Source: Aromatoleum buckelii (GTDB taxonomy: Bacteria > Pseudomonadota > Gammaproteobacteria > Burkholderiales > Rhodocyclaceae). From it: DNA of 64,000 nucleotides. Made by a program: the position numbers and the translations under genes. Each line of letters begins with the position of its first letter. Positions within the stretch are counted from its first letter, which is position 1. Location: contig NZ_WTVH02000008.1 in the NCBI RefSeq assembly GCF_012910785.2, positions 744,001-808,000 of the forward strand, in the 5' to 3' direction. The notes below the pieces were generated by a model, which had not been told where the DNA came from, ran no database searches, and saw only the letters and a program-made list of their open reading frames with translations. Below are positions 21,122 to 28,843 of the stretch, in pieces.

Positions 21122-22488
21122 ACCATCCCGAACGACGCCAACGCCCCCGCATCGACGTCCTCGTCGTCGACGACGAGGAAGACATCCGCGAAGTGCTCGA
21201 GCTGTCGCTGATGCGCATGGGCCTCGGGTGCGACACCGCCGGCACGATCGCCGACGCGCGCCGCTTGCTCGGCGACAAGGCTTATCGCCTGTGCCTCACC
21301 GACATGCGCCTGCCCGACGGCGACGGCATCGAGCTCGTCGCCCACATCCAGGCCCACCAGCCGGGCCTGCCGGTCGCCGTCGTCACCGCTTACGGCAGCA
21401 TCGAAACGGCGATCCGCGCGCTCAAGGCCGGCGCTTTCGACTTCGTCACGAAGCCTGTCGAGCTGAAGGCGCTGCGCGAACTCGTCAGTCACGCCCTCCG
21501 GCTTGCGCAGCCGGCCAGGGTCGCTCCTGCTGTCGCGAGCGGCCGCAGCCTGATCGGGTGCTCCGTGGCGCTCGCGCAGTTGCGCGTGCAGGTCGAAAAG
21601 CTCGCGCGCAACCAGGCGCCGGTGTTCATCCACGGCGAATCCGGTACCGGCAAGGAAGTCACCGCGCGCCTGATCCACGAACTCGGCCCGCGCGCCGCCG
21701 GCCCGTTCGTGCCGGTCAACTGCGGCGCGATCTCGCCGGAGCTGATGGAAAGCGAGTTCTTCGGCCACCGCAAAGGCAGTTTCACCGGCGCGGTGTCGGA
21801 CAAGGATGGCTTGTTCCAGGCGGCGCGCGGCGGCACGCTGTTTCTCGACGAAGTCGCCGATCTGCCGCTGGCGATGCAGGTGAAGCTGCTGCGCGCGATC
21901 CAGGAACGCGCAGTGCGCCCGGTCGGCGCGCACGCCGAGGAGTCGGTCGACGTGCGCATCCTGTCGGCGTCGCACCGCGACCTCGCGCAGCTCGTCGCCG
22001 CAGGCAAGTTTCGCCAGGACCTGTACTTCCGCATCAACGTCATCACGCTGCGCGTGCCGCCGCTGCGCGAACGCCCCGAGGACATCCCGGAGCTTGCCGC
22101 GCACATCCTCGCCCGGCTCGCCGAGCGCGAAGGCGGCCCGCTTCGTCGCCTGAGCGCAGGCGCCGCTGCCGAACTCCGGCAGCACGCATTTCCCGGCAAC
22201 GTGCGCGAGCTCGAAAACCTCCTCGAACGCGCGTGCGCGCTGTGCGACGGCGACGAGATCGGCGTCGACGACGTCAAGCTGTACCCGACGACAGGCATCG
22301 GCGAGCCGCTGCGCTTCGACTTCGGCGACCACCCCGACGATGAGTGCGCCGGCGACGGCGACGACGAGCGCCTGCGCGTGCTGCGCATGCTCGACGACAC
22401 CCGCTGGAACCGTTCCGAAGCCGCGCGCCGGCTCGGCATGACGTTGCGGCAGCTGCGGTATCGGCTGCAGAAGTGGGGGATGGAGTAA
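21118..22488 (+). CDS. pilR: PilR-type sigma-54-dependent response regulator
   Basis: A 456-residue NtrC-family regulator. The receiver domain has VDDEEDI and the phospho-acceptor aspartate in CLTDMRLPDGDG (near residue 62). The AAA+ domain has Walker A GESGTGKE, the sigma-54-contact loop GSFTGA and Walker B GGTLFLDEVADLP. A C-terminal Fis-type helix-turn-helix (NRSEAARRLGMTLRQLRYRL) binds DNA. It would activate the pilin promoter at 24044-24058, which carries a canonical sigma-54 site and upstream TGTCA elements. It overlaps pilS by 4 bp (ATGA). Confidence 0.9.
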   Translation: MNHPERRQRPRIDVLVVDDEEDIREVLELSLMRMGLGCDTAGTIADARRLLGDKAYRLCLTDMRLPDGDGIELVAHIQAHQPGLPVAVVTAYGSIETAIRALKAGAFDFVTKPVELKALRELVSHALRLAQPARVAPAVASGRSLIGCSVALAQLRVQVEKLARNQAPVFIHGESGTGKEVTARLIHELGPRAAGPFVPVNCGAISPELMESEFFGHRKGSFTGAVSDKDGLFQAARGGTLFLDEVADLPLAMQVKLLRAIQERAVRPVGAHAEESVDVRILSASHRDLAQLVAAGKFRQDLYFRINVITLRVPPLRERPEDIPELAAHILARLAEREGGPLRRLSAGAAAELRQHAFPGNVRELENLLERACALCDGDEIGVDDVKLYPTTGIGEPLRFDFGDHPDDECAGDGDDERLRVLRMLDDTRWNRSEAARRLGMTLRQLRYRLQKWGME

Positions 22489-22574
22489 CGGGAAACGGGC
22501 GTACGGAACGCGTATGGAACGGATTCGCCGGCGCCGGATCACACCCCACGTCCGGGCAACGACAGGGGGATTTC

Positions 22575-23384
22575 ATGAACGCAACGAAAAGCTGGGGACT
22601 TGTCGCGGTGGTCGCGCTGGCCGCCGTGGCCGGGTATTTCGCGCTGCGGGGAGCGGACCCGCAGCCCGATCCGCTGGTCGGGGTCGAAGAGCCGTCCGCG
22701 CCCGCGCCGATCACCGCCGAGCCGTCGATCCAATACCCGATCGAGGCCGTCGTCGACCCCGCCGCCGAAGTGCCCGATGCCGGGCCGCTGCCGGCGCTGG
22801 ACGAAAGCGACGCCGCCGTCAGTGCCTCGCTCGACTCGCTTCTTGCCGGCGGTGCGCGGCCGGACCTGCTGTTGCTCCAGGACGTCATCCGCCGCGTCGT
22901 CGTCACCGTCGACAACCTGCCCCGCGAACGCTTCGCACGACGCCTGTCGCCGGTCAAGTCCGTCGAAGGTGGGCTGCTCGTGAGCGGCGCCGGCGGCGAA
23001 CTGGTGATCAGCGAAGACAACCGGGCGCGCTACGCCCCGTATGTCGCGCTAGTCGAAGCCGTCGACATCCGCTATCTCGCATCGCTCTACGCGCGCTTCT
23101 ATCCGCTTTTCCAGCAGGCGTACCAGGAACTCGGCTATCCGCAGGGGTATTTCAACGACCGCCTCGTCGCAGTCCTCGACCACCTGCTCGCGACGCCCGA
23201 ACCCGCAGGCCCGCTGCGCGTCGTCCAGCCGAAAGTCCTCTACCAGTTCGCCGACCCCGAACTCGAACGCCTGTCGGCTGGGCAGAAGATCCTGGTGCGC
23301 ATGGGGCCGGACAATGCGGCACGGGTCAAGGCGCGGCTACGGGAATTGCGGCGGCGAGTCGCGGGGGGAGTGAGCGCGCCGTGA
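22575..23384 (+). CDS. DUF3014 domain protein, membrane anchored
   Basis: A 269-residue protein with an N-terminal transmembrane anchor (WGLVAVVALAAVAGYFAL), a proline- and acid-rich linker of about 80 residues and a globular periplasmic-side domain containing LLLQDVIRRVVVTVDNLPRE, YAPYVALVEAVD and ARFYPLFQQAYQELGYP. These are the marks of DUF3014. Function is unknown. The ATG at 22575 is preceded by GGGGGA. It lies 86 bp after pilR and is convergent with the pilin gene; a role in pilus or envelope biology is suggested only by position. Confidence 0.83.
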   Translation: MNATKSWGLVAVVALAAVAGYFALRGADPQPDPLVGVEEPSAPAPITAEPSIQYPIEAVVDPAAEVPDAGPLPALDESDAAVSASLDSLLAGGARPDLLLLQDVIRRVVVTVDNLPRERFARRLSPVKSVEGGLLVSGAGGELVISEDNRARYAPYVALVEAVDIRYLASLYARFYPLFQQAYQELGYPQGYFNDRLVAVLDHLLATPEPAGPLRVVQPKVLYQFADPELERLSAGQKILVRMGPDNAARVKARLRELRRRVAGGVSAP

Positions 23385-23425
23385 AAATTTTCTCCTCTGT
23401 GCGATCTATCGGGCGATTTTCAAAA

Positions 23426-23455
23426 CGAAGAAGACCGCCGGAGCGGTCTTCTTCG
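23426..23455 (-). terminator. Rho-independent terminator for the pilin gene
   Basis: A perfect 13-bp stem (CGAAGAAGACCGC with its complement) and a 4-nt loop lie between the convergent DUF3014 and pilin genes. Read on the minus strand, the stem ends in CTTCTTCGTTTTG, giving a U-rich tail about 65-90 nt after the pilin stop. It may also work from the other side. Confidence 0.75.
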
Positions 23456-23518
23456 ATGCTGTTTGGGTCAGGAGAAAAACGTGGTCTGTCCCCGTTTTTT
23501 CGTTTTTCCGCCACAGAT

Positions 23519-23998
23519 TTAGCAAATGGCTCCGGCGCCGCGGGTTACGCATCCCCCCGATTTCACCCAGCCAATCTTCCCGTCCGCTGCTAGGGTGCCA
23601 GTGAGAACGTAAGTGTCGGCTGCGGCGACACCGTTTACAGCGTTAGGGACCAAGGTAAGAGTCGCAACGTTAGTTGCCACGGCCAACGTCACGCCCGCCG
23701 GGTTGAAGACTGTGCCCCCGGACGCAAGGCCGGGAATACCCGCGGCGACTGCCGGTGCGTCGGGTACGCCGGCAGCAACGGCGATGGCTGTGAAGTTTCC
23801 GCCCGTTACGCAGTCGCCATTCTGGGCGCACACTTCAAGCGCGAGTTTGTAAGGAGAGCTAGCCGCCACTACTTCTGTGTAACGTGCCTTGATCGTGTAG
23901 TTCTGATACGCAGGAATCGCCACCGCCGCCAGAATCCCAATGATCGCCACGACGATCATCAGTTCGATCAGCGTAAAACCCTGTTGAACCTTCTTCAT
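23519..23998 (-). CDS. pilA: Type IV pilin (PilA-like major pilin)
   Basis: A 159-residue prepilin with a 7-residue leader (MKKVQQG) cut before F1, E5 in FTLIELM, and the hydrophobic helix [19 protein letters not shown]. The globular part has two cysteine pairs: CAQNGDC in the middle and a C-terminal [11 protein letters not shown] loop, the usual D-region disulfide. Size and architecture match a major pilin of the group IVa type. The leader contains AAGGGG 7-8 nt before the ATG. A sigma-54 promoter lies 46-60 bp upstream of the start and pilSR is 1.5 kb away, so PilR control is very likely. Confidence 0.92.
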   Translation of the reverse strand: MKKVQQGFTLIELMIVVAIIGILAAVAIPAYQNYTIKARYTEVVAASSPYKLALEVCAQNGDCVTGGNFTAIAVAAGVPDAPAVAAGIPGLASGGTVFNPAGVTLAVATNVATLTLVPNAVNGVAAADTYVLTGTLAADGKIGWVKSGGCVTRGAGAIC

Positions 23999-24043
23999 GA
24001 TGTTCCCCTTTGAACAGCGGAAAGCCCGCTTGGCAGGGATAAC

Positions 24044-24058
24044 GCAACGGCCATGCCA
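24044..24058 (-). promoter_or_regulatory. Sigma-54 (-24/-12) promoter of the pilin gene
   Basis: On the minus strand the sequence reads TGGCATGGCCGTTGC: GG and GC are separated by exactly 10 bp, and 11 or more positions fit the TGGCAC-N5-TTGC consensus. It would start transcription near 24032, giving a leader of about 34 nt before the pilin ATG. Confidence 0.85.
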
Positions 24059-24142
24059 GAAGTCCTGACGCCGGAATTACAGGGGCATGCCCTCGAAAAG
24101 CCGCTCCGGAGCGTCAAGGTGTGACGAGAGGGCGTGACGGAT

Positions 24143-24157
24143 TGTCAAAAAATGACA
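24143..24157. promoter_or_regulatory. TGTCA/TGACA dyad, candidate PilR activator site
   Basis: TGTCA (24143-24147) and TGACA (24153-24157) form a perfect dyad with a 5-bp A-tract between, centred about 118 bp upstream of the predicted pilin transcription start. Two further GTGACG copies occur at 24121 and 24134. PilR of Pseudomonas is known to use TGTC-type repeats at about this distance, so this is a good enhancer candidate. Confidence 0.55.
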
Positions 24158-24257
24158 GAGCAGGAATCGCCGCGCCGGAAGCCGGGGCACGAACCGCAAG
24201 TTGGAAGCGGTCCGCGTCCGGCCCCTGCTCCTTGCCCCGCACGGCGCAACCGGCACC

Positions 24258-24263
24258 TATAAT
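24258..24263 (+). promoter_or_regulatory. Consensus -10 box (TATAAT)
   Basis: A perfect TATAAT at 24258-24263 stands out in this GC-rich DNA. It lies 7 bp before the ATG at 24271, a spacing that would start the transcript at or next to the A of the start codon (leaderless). No good -35 is seen at 17 bp; TTGCCC at 24232 is 20 bp away. Confidence 0.45.
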
Positions 24264-24270
24264 TCCCATC

Positions 24271-24402
24271 ATGCGACTCACCGACACTCAAGGGACGACG
24301 ATTCGGCAATTGACTGCGGAACTGGCCGGCCTGTCTGCCAGCGTCCGCCTTTTCGGCTGGCGGCTCGGCGACGCAGCACGGGGGGGAGCGCGTGGGCGGT
24401 GA
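24271..24402 (+). pseudogene. Truncated nucleotidyltransferase (MNT) remnant
   Basis: A 43-codon frame beginning MRLTDTQGTTIRQLTAEL and reaching VRLFGWRLGDAARGG. This matches the first 40 residues of stand-alone MNT nucleotidyltransferases, which continue LFGSRxxDxARGGDxDLL. Here the active-site serine is replaced by tryptophan and the frame ends before the DxD metal motif. It is therefore most likely a decayed copy lying 88 bp upstream of an intact MNT/HEPN pair. An intact promoter-like TATAAT precedes it. It could not catalyse nucleotidyl transfer. Confidence 0.6.
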
Positions 24403-24490
24403 AAATGGGAGAGGCAGGCACGGCGAATTCACTGCTAGACTTTCCTTGGTGTCATTTCTGCTTCCACGAACCGAGCAATACGAGCTGATC

Positions 24491-24775
24491 ATGCATCCTG
24501 TCATCGAAACCCACCGCAAGGAGCTTCGCGCGCTTGCACGACGCTACGGCGTACGTTCGATCAAGGTCTTCGGCTCGATGGCCCGTGACGAGGCGGATGT
24601 GGAAAGCGACGTCGATCTGCTGGTAGAGACGACACCGGATATCTCGGGATTCACGCTCGGAGCGCTCCTCATGGATGCGCAGGACCTTCTCGGGAGGCGG
24701 GTCGATATCGTGACTCCGGCGTCACTCCACCCGGCGATCCGCGCTCGCGTGTTGCGCGAGGCACGGGCGATTTGA
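24491..24775 (+). CDS. MNT-domain nucleotidyltransferase antitoxin (MntA-like)
   Basis: A 94-residue minimal nucleotidyltransferase. The active-site motif GSMARDEADVESDVD fits GSX10DXD with G28, S29, D40 and D42; the third acidic residue is in RRVDIVTP near residue 75. Such proteins pair with HEPN toxins and neutralise them by adding AMP groups to a tyrosine. The HEPN gene follows 9 bp downstream, so the two form a TA-type operon. The ATG at 24491 was chosen; codons upstream in frame belong to the remnant region. Confidence 0.85.
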   Translation: MHPVIETHRKELRALARRYGVRSIKVFGSMARDEADVESDVDLLVETTPDISGFTLGALLMDAQDLLGRRVDIVTPASLHPAIRARVLREARAI

Positions 24776-24784
24776 GGCCGCATC

Positions 24785-25129
24785 TTGAAACCCGGCCCTG
24801 ACGCCGACCGGGTTTATCTGGCGCATATGCTCGAGTGCATCGCCCGGATCGACGAGTATGTCGAGGGCGACGAGGGCAAGTTCCGGTCTTCCCGCCTCGT
24901 CCAGGATGCCGTCATCCGTAACCTCCAGACGCTGGCGGAATCGAGTCAGCGACTCAGCGAGGCCATAAAGGCCAGTGAACATCGAGTGCCGTGGCGCGCA
25001 ATCTCGGGGTTCCGGAACATCCTCGTGCATGACTATCTTGGCGTCGATGTCGATAGCGTCTGGCAGGTCGTGAAGCGGGAATTGCCGCCATTGCAGGCTG
25101 CGCTTGCCCGGATGCGGGGCGAGGAATAG
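24785..25129 (+). CDS. HEPN/DUF86 RNase toxin (HepT-like)
   Basis: A 114-residue all-helical HEPN protein of the DUF86/HepT type. Its C-terminal motif FRNILVHDYLGVD contains RX4HXY (R77, H82, Y84), the catalytic RNase motif plus the tyrosine that the partner MntA-type enzyme AMPylates. The start is TTG at 24785, 9 bp after the MNT stop; no better start exists. Toxin activity and target are inferred from the family. The intact motif suggests a functional pair. Confidence 0.85.
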   Translation: MKPGPDADRVYLAHMLECIARIDEYVEGDEGKFRSSRLVQDAVIRNLQTLAESSQRLSEAIKASEHRVPWRAISGFRNILVHDYLGVDVDSVWQVVKRELPPLQAALARMRGEE

Positions 25130-25139
25130 AGGACGACAG

Positions 25140-26351
25140 TCACTCCGACTTCGGCAACGAGGCGGCCAGCGCGTCGCGCGCGCGCAACCGGCCCACGTGC
25201 CGGCCGTGCAGCACATAAAACACGGGCATGCCGAGGACGGCGAGCGCTGCCATGCTGCCGTACAGGTTGCGGTAGCCTATTTCGGAGATCGCCAGGCCAA
25301 GGAGGTACGGGCCAAAGCCCAGACTCGCATCCATCGAAATATAGAAAGTCGATGTCGCCAGACCCATGCGCTGCGGCGCGACCACTTTGACGGCGACGGC
25401 ATAGAGCGCGGATTGCAGGTTGCCGAATCCAATGCCGATCAATACCGCCGCCACCAGCAAGCCCATGCCGGACTGGACAGTGGCCAGCACGACCAGTCCG
25501 AGAGCGAGGAACAGGCAGGACGGGAAGACCACCATGTTGGAGCCTTTCCGGTCCAGCAGCCGTCCCGTCAGAGGGCGCGACAAAAGCACCACTGCGGAAT
25601 ACACGATGAAAAAGAAACTCGCCGCGGTGACAAGATCGAGCTCGACGGCGTAACCATTGATGAAGGCCAGCACGCTCGCATAGCACAGGCCGTACAGGAA
25701 CGTGACGACGGAAATGGGAATCGCGCGGGCCTCGACCAGATTGGCCCATGAGAACTGGAACCCCCTGAGGCCTGCATGCGATGCCCCTTCCGGCACCTGC
25801 GCCCACATCGCGGCAAGCAGGCCGAGGATCGCGACGGCGACGCAAGCGGCGAATATCCAGTTGAAGTTCGTGTGCTGCAGCAGCCACACTCCCAGGAACG
25901 GTCCGGTTGCCGCAGCGAGCGTCGTGCTGAGGCTGTAGTAGCTGATGCCCTCCGCCCGGCGATCACGAGGGATGATATGGGCCACGGCAGTGCCGGCGGC
26001 CGTGCTGCCCACGCCGAGCGCGAGGCCGTGCACGAAACGTACGGCAATCAGCGTGGCTATGGAATCGCTGAGGAAATACAGGCCGCTCGTGATCGTGAAG
26101 GCGATCATGCCGATGACCATCGTTTTCTTCCGGCCCAATGCGTCGACGAACTGGCCGATGATCAGCCGCCCCAGCAAGGTGCCGATGACGAAAATGCCGG
26201 CGACCAGTCCTGCCTGGCTCAGCGACGAACCGTATTCCTGCATCGCATGCGCGCCGATCACGACGATCAGCATGTAAAACACCAGGGCCAGAAAAAAATT
26301 GACCGCAAAAACGATCACGAAGTCGCGGGTCCAGAGTTTTGTCGGTTGCAT
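25140..26351 (-). CDS. Major facilitator superfamily transporter
   Basis: A 403-residue protein with 12 predicted membrane helices. Motif A is GQFVDALGRKKTM between helices 2 and 3, and the second half repeats GRLLDRKGS. The substrate cannot be read from sequence; drug-efflux and exporter-like MFS members share this pattern. It lies 18 bp downstream of a MarR-type regulator on the same strand, an arrangement typical of MarR-controlled efflux, and is convergent with the hepT-like gene. Confidence 0.88.
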   Translation of the reverse strand: MQPTKLWTRDFVIVFAVNFFLALVFYMLIVVIGAHAMQEYGSSLSQAGLVAGIFVIGTLLGRLIIGQFVDALGRKKTMVIGMIAFTITSGLYFLSDSIATLIAVRFVHGLALGVGSTAAGTAVAHIIPRDRRAEGISYYSLSTTLAAATGPFLGVWLLQHTNFNWIFAACVAVAILGLLAAMWAQVPEGASHAGLRGFQFSWANLVEARAIPISVVTFLYGLCYASVLAFINGYAVELDLVTAASFFFIVYSAVVLLSRPLTGRLLDRKGSNMVVFPSCLFLALGLVVLATVQSGMGLLVAAVLIGIGFGNLQSALYAVAVKVVAPQRMGLATSTFYISMDASLGFGPYLLGLAISEIGYRNLYGSMAALAVLGMPVFYVLHGRHVGRLRARDALAASLPKSE

Positions 26352-26369
26352 GATGAGCCCGGGGGAACG

Positions 26370-26777
26370 CTATTTGATGTTGCCGAGCAACTGCTGGAAG
26401 ACCGTGACCGTCTGTTCCAGCTGCTCGGTGGCGATACCGGCGGTGGCGCGTCGCTCCAACGCCGTGATCTGCTCGCGGCACTCCGTGTAGATGCGCTGCC
26501 CTTCGGCAGTCAGGGCTAGCGATTTCTCGCGGCGGTCATTGCCCGGCGCACTCGTCAGATACCCCAGCTCCTCCAGGCGTTGCACGCGACGGGTGATGCC
26601 GGGCTTTTCGATACCGTAATAAGCGGAAATCTCCACCAGCGAGGCCTGCTCGTGCTCGTGCAGATAGAACATCACCTGCCACAGCGAATGGGACAAGTCA
26701 TACGAATGGAGCAGCTGGTTCAGGGCCTGGATCACGGGCCGGTACAGCGACAGGTAGTGTCTGAAAAAACCCTGCAT
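26370..26777 (-). CDS. MarR-family transcriptional regulator
   Basis: A 135-residue winged-helix regulator. The recognition region is SLVEISAYYGIEKPGITRRVQRLEELGYL and the wing is DRREKSLALTAEGQRIY. The effector is unknown. The ATG at 26777 was selected since it gives a standard MarR N-terminus (FRHYLSLYRPVIQALNQLL) and lies 10 bp below a clear inverted repeat. It probably represses itself and the MFS gene 18 bp downstream. Confidence 0.9.
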   Translation of the reverse strand: MQGFFRHYLSLYRPVIQALNQLLHSYDLSHSLWQVMFYLHEHEQASLVEISAYYGIEKPGITRRVQRLEELGYLTSAPGNDRREKSLALTAEGQRIYTECREQITALERRATAGIATEQLEQTVTVFQQLLGNIK

Positions 26778-26787
26778 GGCGTAGATG

Positions 26788-26818
26788 GTTGCCTTGAGTA
26801 ATAGTAAACTAAGGCAAC
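26788..26818. promoter_or_regulatory. Inverted-repeat operator upstream of marR-type gene
   Basis: GTTGCCTT (26788-26795) and AAGGCAAC (26811-26818) are perfect 8-bp arms around a 15-bp AT-rich spacer, in a locally AT-rich patch just upstream of the MarR start. Position and symmetry suggest the autoregulatory operator. Confidence 0.55.
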
Positions 26819-27034
26819 TATATTTGAGCGGCAATTCAGCTGTCAATCGCCCGGGGGTCCGCCACGCCTTCGCTCTTGCCACCGGAACTGGAATCTAGGC
26901 GGAGGGGGGGCGATGAAGCCACTGGCAATGCTGCAGGGGCAGTTTTGAAAGTGACGGATAATGAAAACAGAACCTGCACGTTTTGCAGGGAAAACTTGGG
27001 GAGCTGGAACTCGTCCCCGTGAAGGTCGGGAACC

Positions 27035-27700
27035 ATGACGTCGAGTACTGAAGCCGGGCGCCCCGAGGTGCCCGACGAGCGCGGGGCGCGAGAGGCGCTG
27101 CCGGTTTTCGCCGACGGCTGGCTCGCGGACGCCGAGCGCTGCGAGTCGCCGAATTACGACGCGCGACCCGCAGGCTGCGAGGTGCGGCTCGTCGTCGTGC
27201 ATGCGATCAGCCTGCCGCCGGATGAGTTCGGCGGGCCGGGAGTTTCGCAGCTGTTCACGAACGCGCTCGACCCGGCGGCGCATCCGTATTACGCGACGAT
27301 CCGCGACCTGCGCGTGTCGGCGCATTTCTTCATCGCGCGCGACGGCCGGCTGATGCAGTTCGTCTCCGCGGACAGGCGCGCGTGGCACGCCGGGGCGTCG
27401 AACTGGCGCGGGCGCGAGCGGTGCAACGATTTTTCGCTCGGCATCGAGCTCGAAGGCTGCGACACGTTGCCGTTCGAGACGGCGCAGTACGAGCGGCTCG
27501 CGGCCCTCGTGCGCACGCTCTGTGCGCATTACCCGATCGAGGACGTCGTCGGGCATTCGGACATCGCGCCGGGGCGCAAGACCGATCCGGGGCCGTTTTT
27601 CGATTGGGAGCGATTGGGCGCGTTGCTCGCCGGGCCGGGAGCGGTTGCCGTCCGCGGGACGCAACCGCCGCGACCGGCGGCAGGCGCAGAAGCCGGCTGA
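27035..27700 (+). CDS. ampD: 1,6-anhydro-N-acetylmuramyl-L-alanine amidase
   Basis: A 221-residue zinc amidase of the AmpD (amidase_2) type without a signal peptide, so cytoplasmic. Zinc ligands are the histidine in LVVVHAIS near residue 54, and H and D in VGHSDIAPGRKTDPGP near 170-180; the catalytic glutamate lies in SLGIELEG. The N-terminal SPNYDARP is an AmpD signature. It removes the peptide from anhydro-muropeptides in peptidoglycan recycling and thereby affects AmpR-type control where present. It is monocistronic and convergent with the next gene. Confidence 0.92.
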   Translation: MTSSTEAGRPEVPDERGAREALPVFADGWLADAERCESPNYDARPAGCEVRLVVVHAISLPPDEFGGPGVSQLFTNALDPAAHPYYATIRDLRVSAHFFIARDGRLMQFVSADRRAWHAGASNWRGRERCNDFSLGIELEGCDTLPFETAQYERLAALVRTLCAHYPIEDVVGHSDIAPGRKTDPGPFFDWERLGALLAGPGAVAVRGTQPPRPAAGAEAG

Positions 27701-27704
27701 ACGC

Positions 27705-28061
27705 TCAGCGGATCGGGATGACGATCGGCGGGATGCTGACGCCGATGACGACTGCGGGGTCGCGCGAATACACCGGTGCCGGCGGCACGTAGTACGACGG
27801 GCGCTCGCGCTCGTAGTAGCGGTATTCGCGCACGACCGGGCGACGCTCGACGATGCGTTCGCGGATCACGACGCGCTCGCGGTCGTGCTTCCAGTGCTTC
27901 TTGTAGTGACCGTGGCGGTGGCCGCGGTCGTGGTCGCGCCATTCGCGGTCATGGTCACGCCATTCGCGGTGTTCGCCGCGGTCGGCGTGGGCCGGTAACG
28001 CGGTGAGCAGGGCGCCGGCGGCGACGAGTGCGGCGAGCAGTTTGAGCGTGTGCGATTTCAT
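27705..28061 (-). CDS. Exported His/Arg-rich low-complexity protein
   Basis: A 118-residue protein with a signal peptide (LLAALVAAGALLTALPAHA). The mature region is extremely basic and aromatic: two tandem REWRDHD units encoded by a 21-bp DNA repeat, a HRHGHYKKHWKHD stretch, then ERx-rich and tyrosine-rich segments and a hydrophobic tail (VVIGVSIPPIVIPI). Similar short exported proteins occur in Rhodocyclales and Burkholderiales without known function. Histidine density allows metal binding, which is a guess. Monocistronic. Confidence 0.7.
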   Translation of the reverse strand: MKSHTLKLLAALVAAGALLTALPAHADRGEHREWRDHDREWRDHDRGHRHGHYKKHWKHDRERVVIRERIVERRPVVREYRYYERERPSYYVPPAPVYSRDPAVVIGVSIPPIVIPIR

Positions 28062-28186
28062 GGCTGTCTCCTTGTTGGGCCGGATACGAGCAGCCGGCGC
28101 GTGTCGCACCGGGATCCTCTTGCCCGATTAAACGCGAGCCGGAGACGAAAGGTTGGCGTGGAGTTGTAAGTGAATATGGGTACGGC

Positions 28187-28843
28187 TCAGCCGACGAGGA
28201 TCACATGCACGCGTCGCGGGCCGTGCGCGCCGAGCTGGATCGTCTGCTCGACGTCGGCGGTGCGCGACGGGCCGGAGATGATGTTCGTCGCCCGCGGCAT
28301 GCCTTCTGGGCGGGCGCGCAGCTCGGTCCACCCGTCCTCGAAGTGGTCGACGATGCGGGCGGTCTCGAGCACGACGACGTGGTCGTCGGGGACGAAGTTG
28401 TGCGTCGTCGGGCTGTGCGGACCTGATGCGAGCATCAGGCTGCCGGTCTCGGCGATGCCGCACAGCGCCCGCGACACGGCGAGCGCTTCGGTGATGCCGG
28501 CCGCTTCATGATGGATCAGCCAGCCGTCGGGCCACGCGAGATCTTTCAGCGCCGCGCCGACTGCCGCGCGTTGGGGCAGGCGGTGCGCGAGCCGATAGGC
28601 TTCGACCGCGGCGGGAACCGCGTCGCGCGAGGCGACGCGCTCGATCGTCCCGGCGCGGCTTTCGAACTTGCGCATGAAGCGCGTGACGAGGTCTTCGTCG
28701 TGTGCCGGGCGGGTGTGGCGCGGCACGCGCGCGTCGAGCGCGGCGACCTGCGTCGCGTCGAGCGGATCGCGGCGCAGCGCGTCGCGGACGGATTTCAGGA
28801 TCGCGTCCCGCGCATTGCCGCTTGCGTTTGCTGGTGCGTTCAT
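28187..28843 (-). CDS. lutC: LutC-type lactate utilization protein (LUD domain)
   Basis: A 218-residue LUD-domain protein. Key segments are GIAETGSLMLASGP and THNFVPDDHVVVLE, followed by ISGPSRTADVEQTIQLGAHGPRRVHVILV, the LutC/YkgG signature. It forms the third subunit of the LutABC L-lactate oxidation complex, which uses iron-sulfur clusters instead of FMN. The start overlaps the lutB stop (ATGA). No lactate permease (lldP) or GntR-type regulator is nearby. Confidence 0.9.
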   Translation of the reverse strand: MNAPANASGNARDAILKSVRDALRRDPLDATQVAALDARVPRHTRPAHDEDLVTRFMRKFESRAGTIERVASRDAVPAAVEAYRLAHRLPQRAAVGAALKDLAWPDGWLIHHEAAGITEALAVSRALCGIAETGSLMLASGPHSPTTHNFVPDDHVVVLETARIVDHFEDGWTELRARPEGMPRATNIISGPSRTADVEQTIQLGAHGPRRVHVILVG

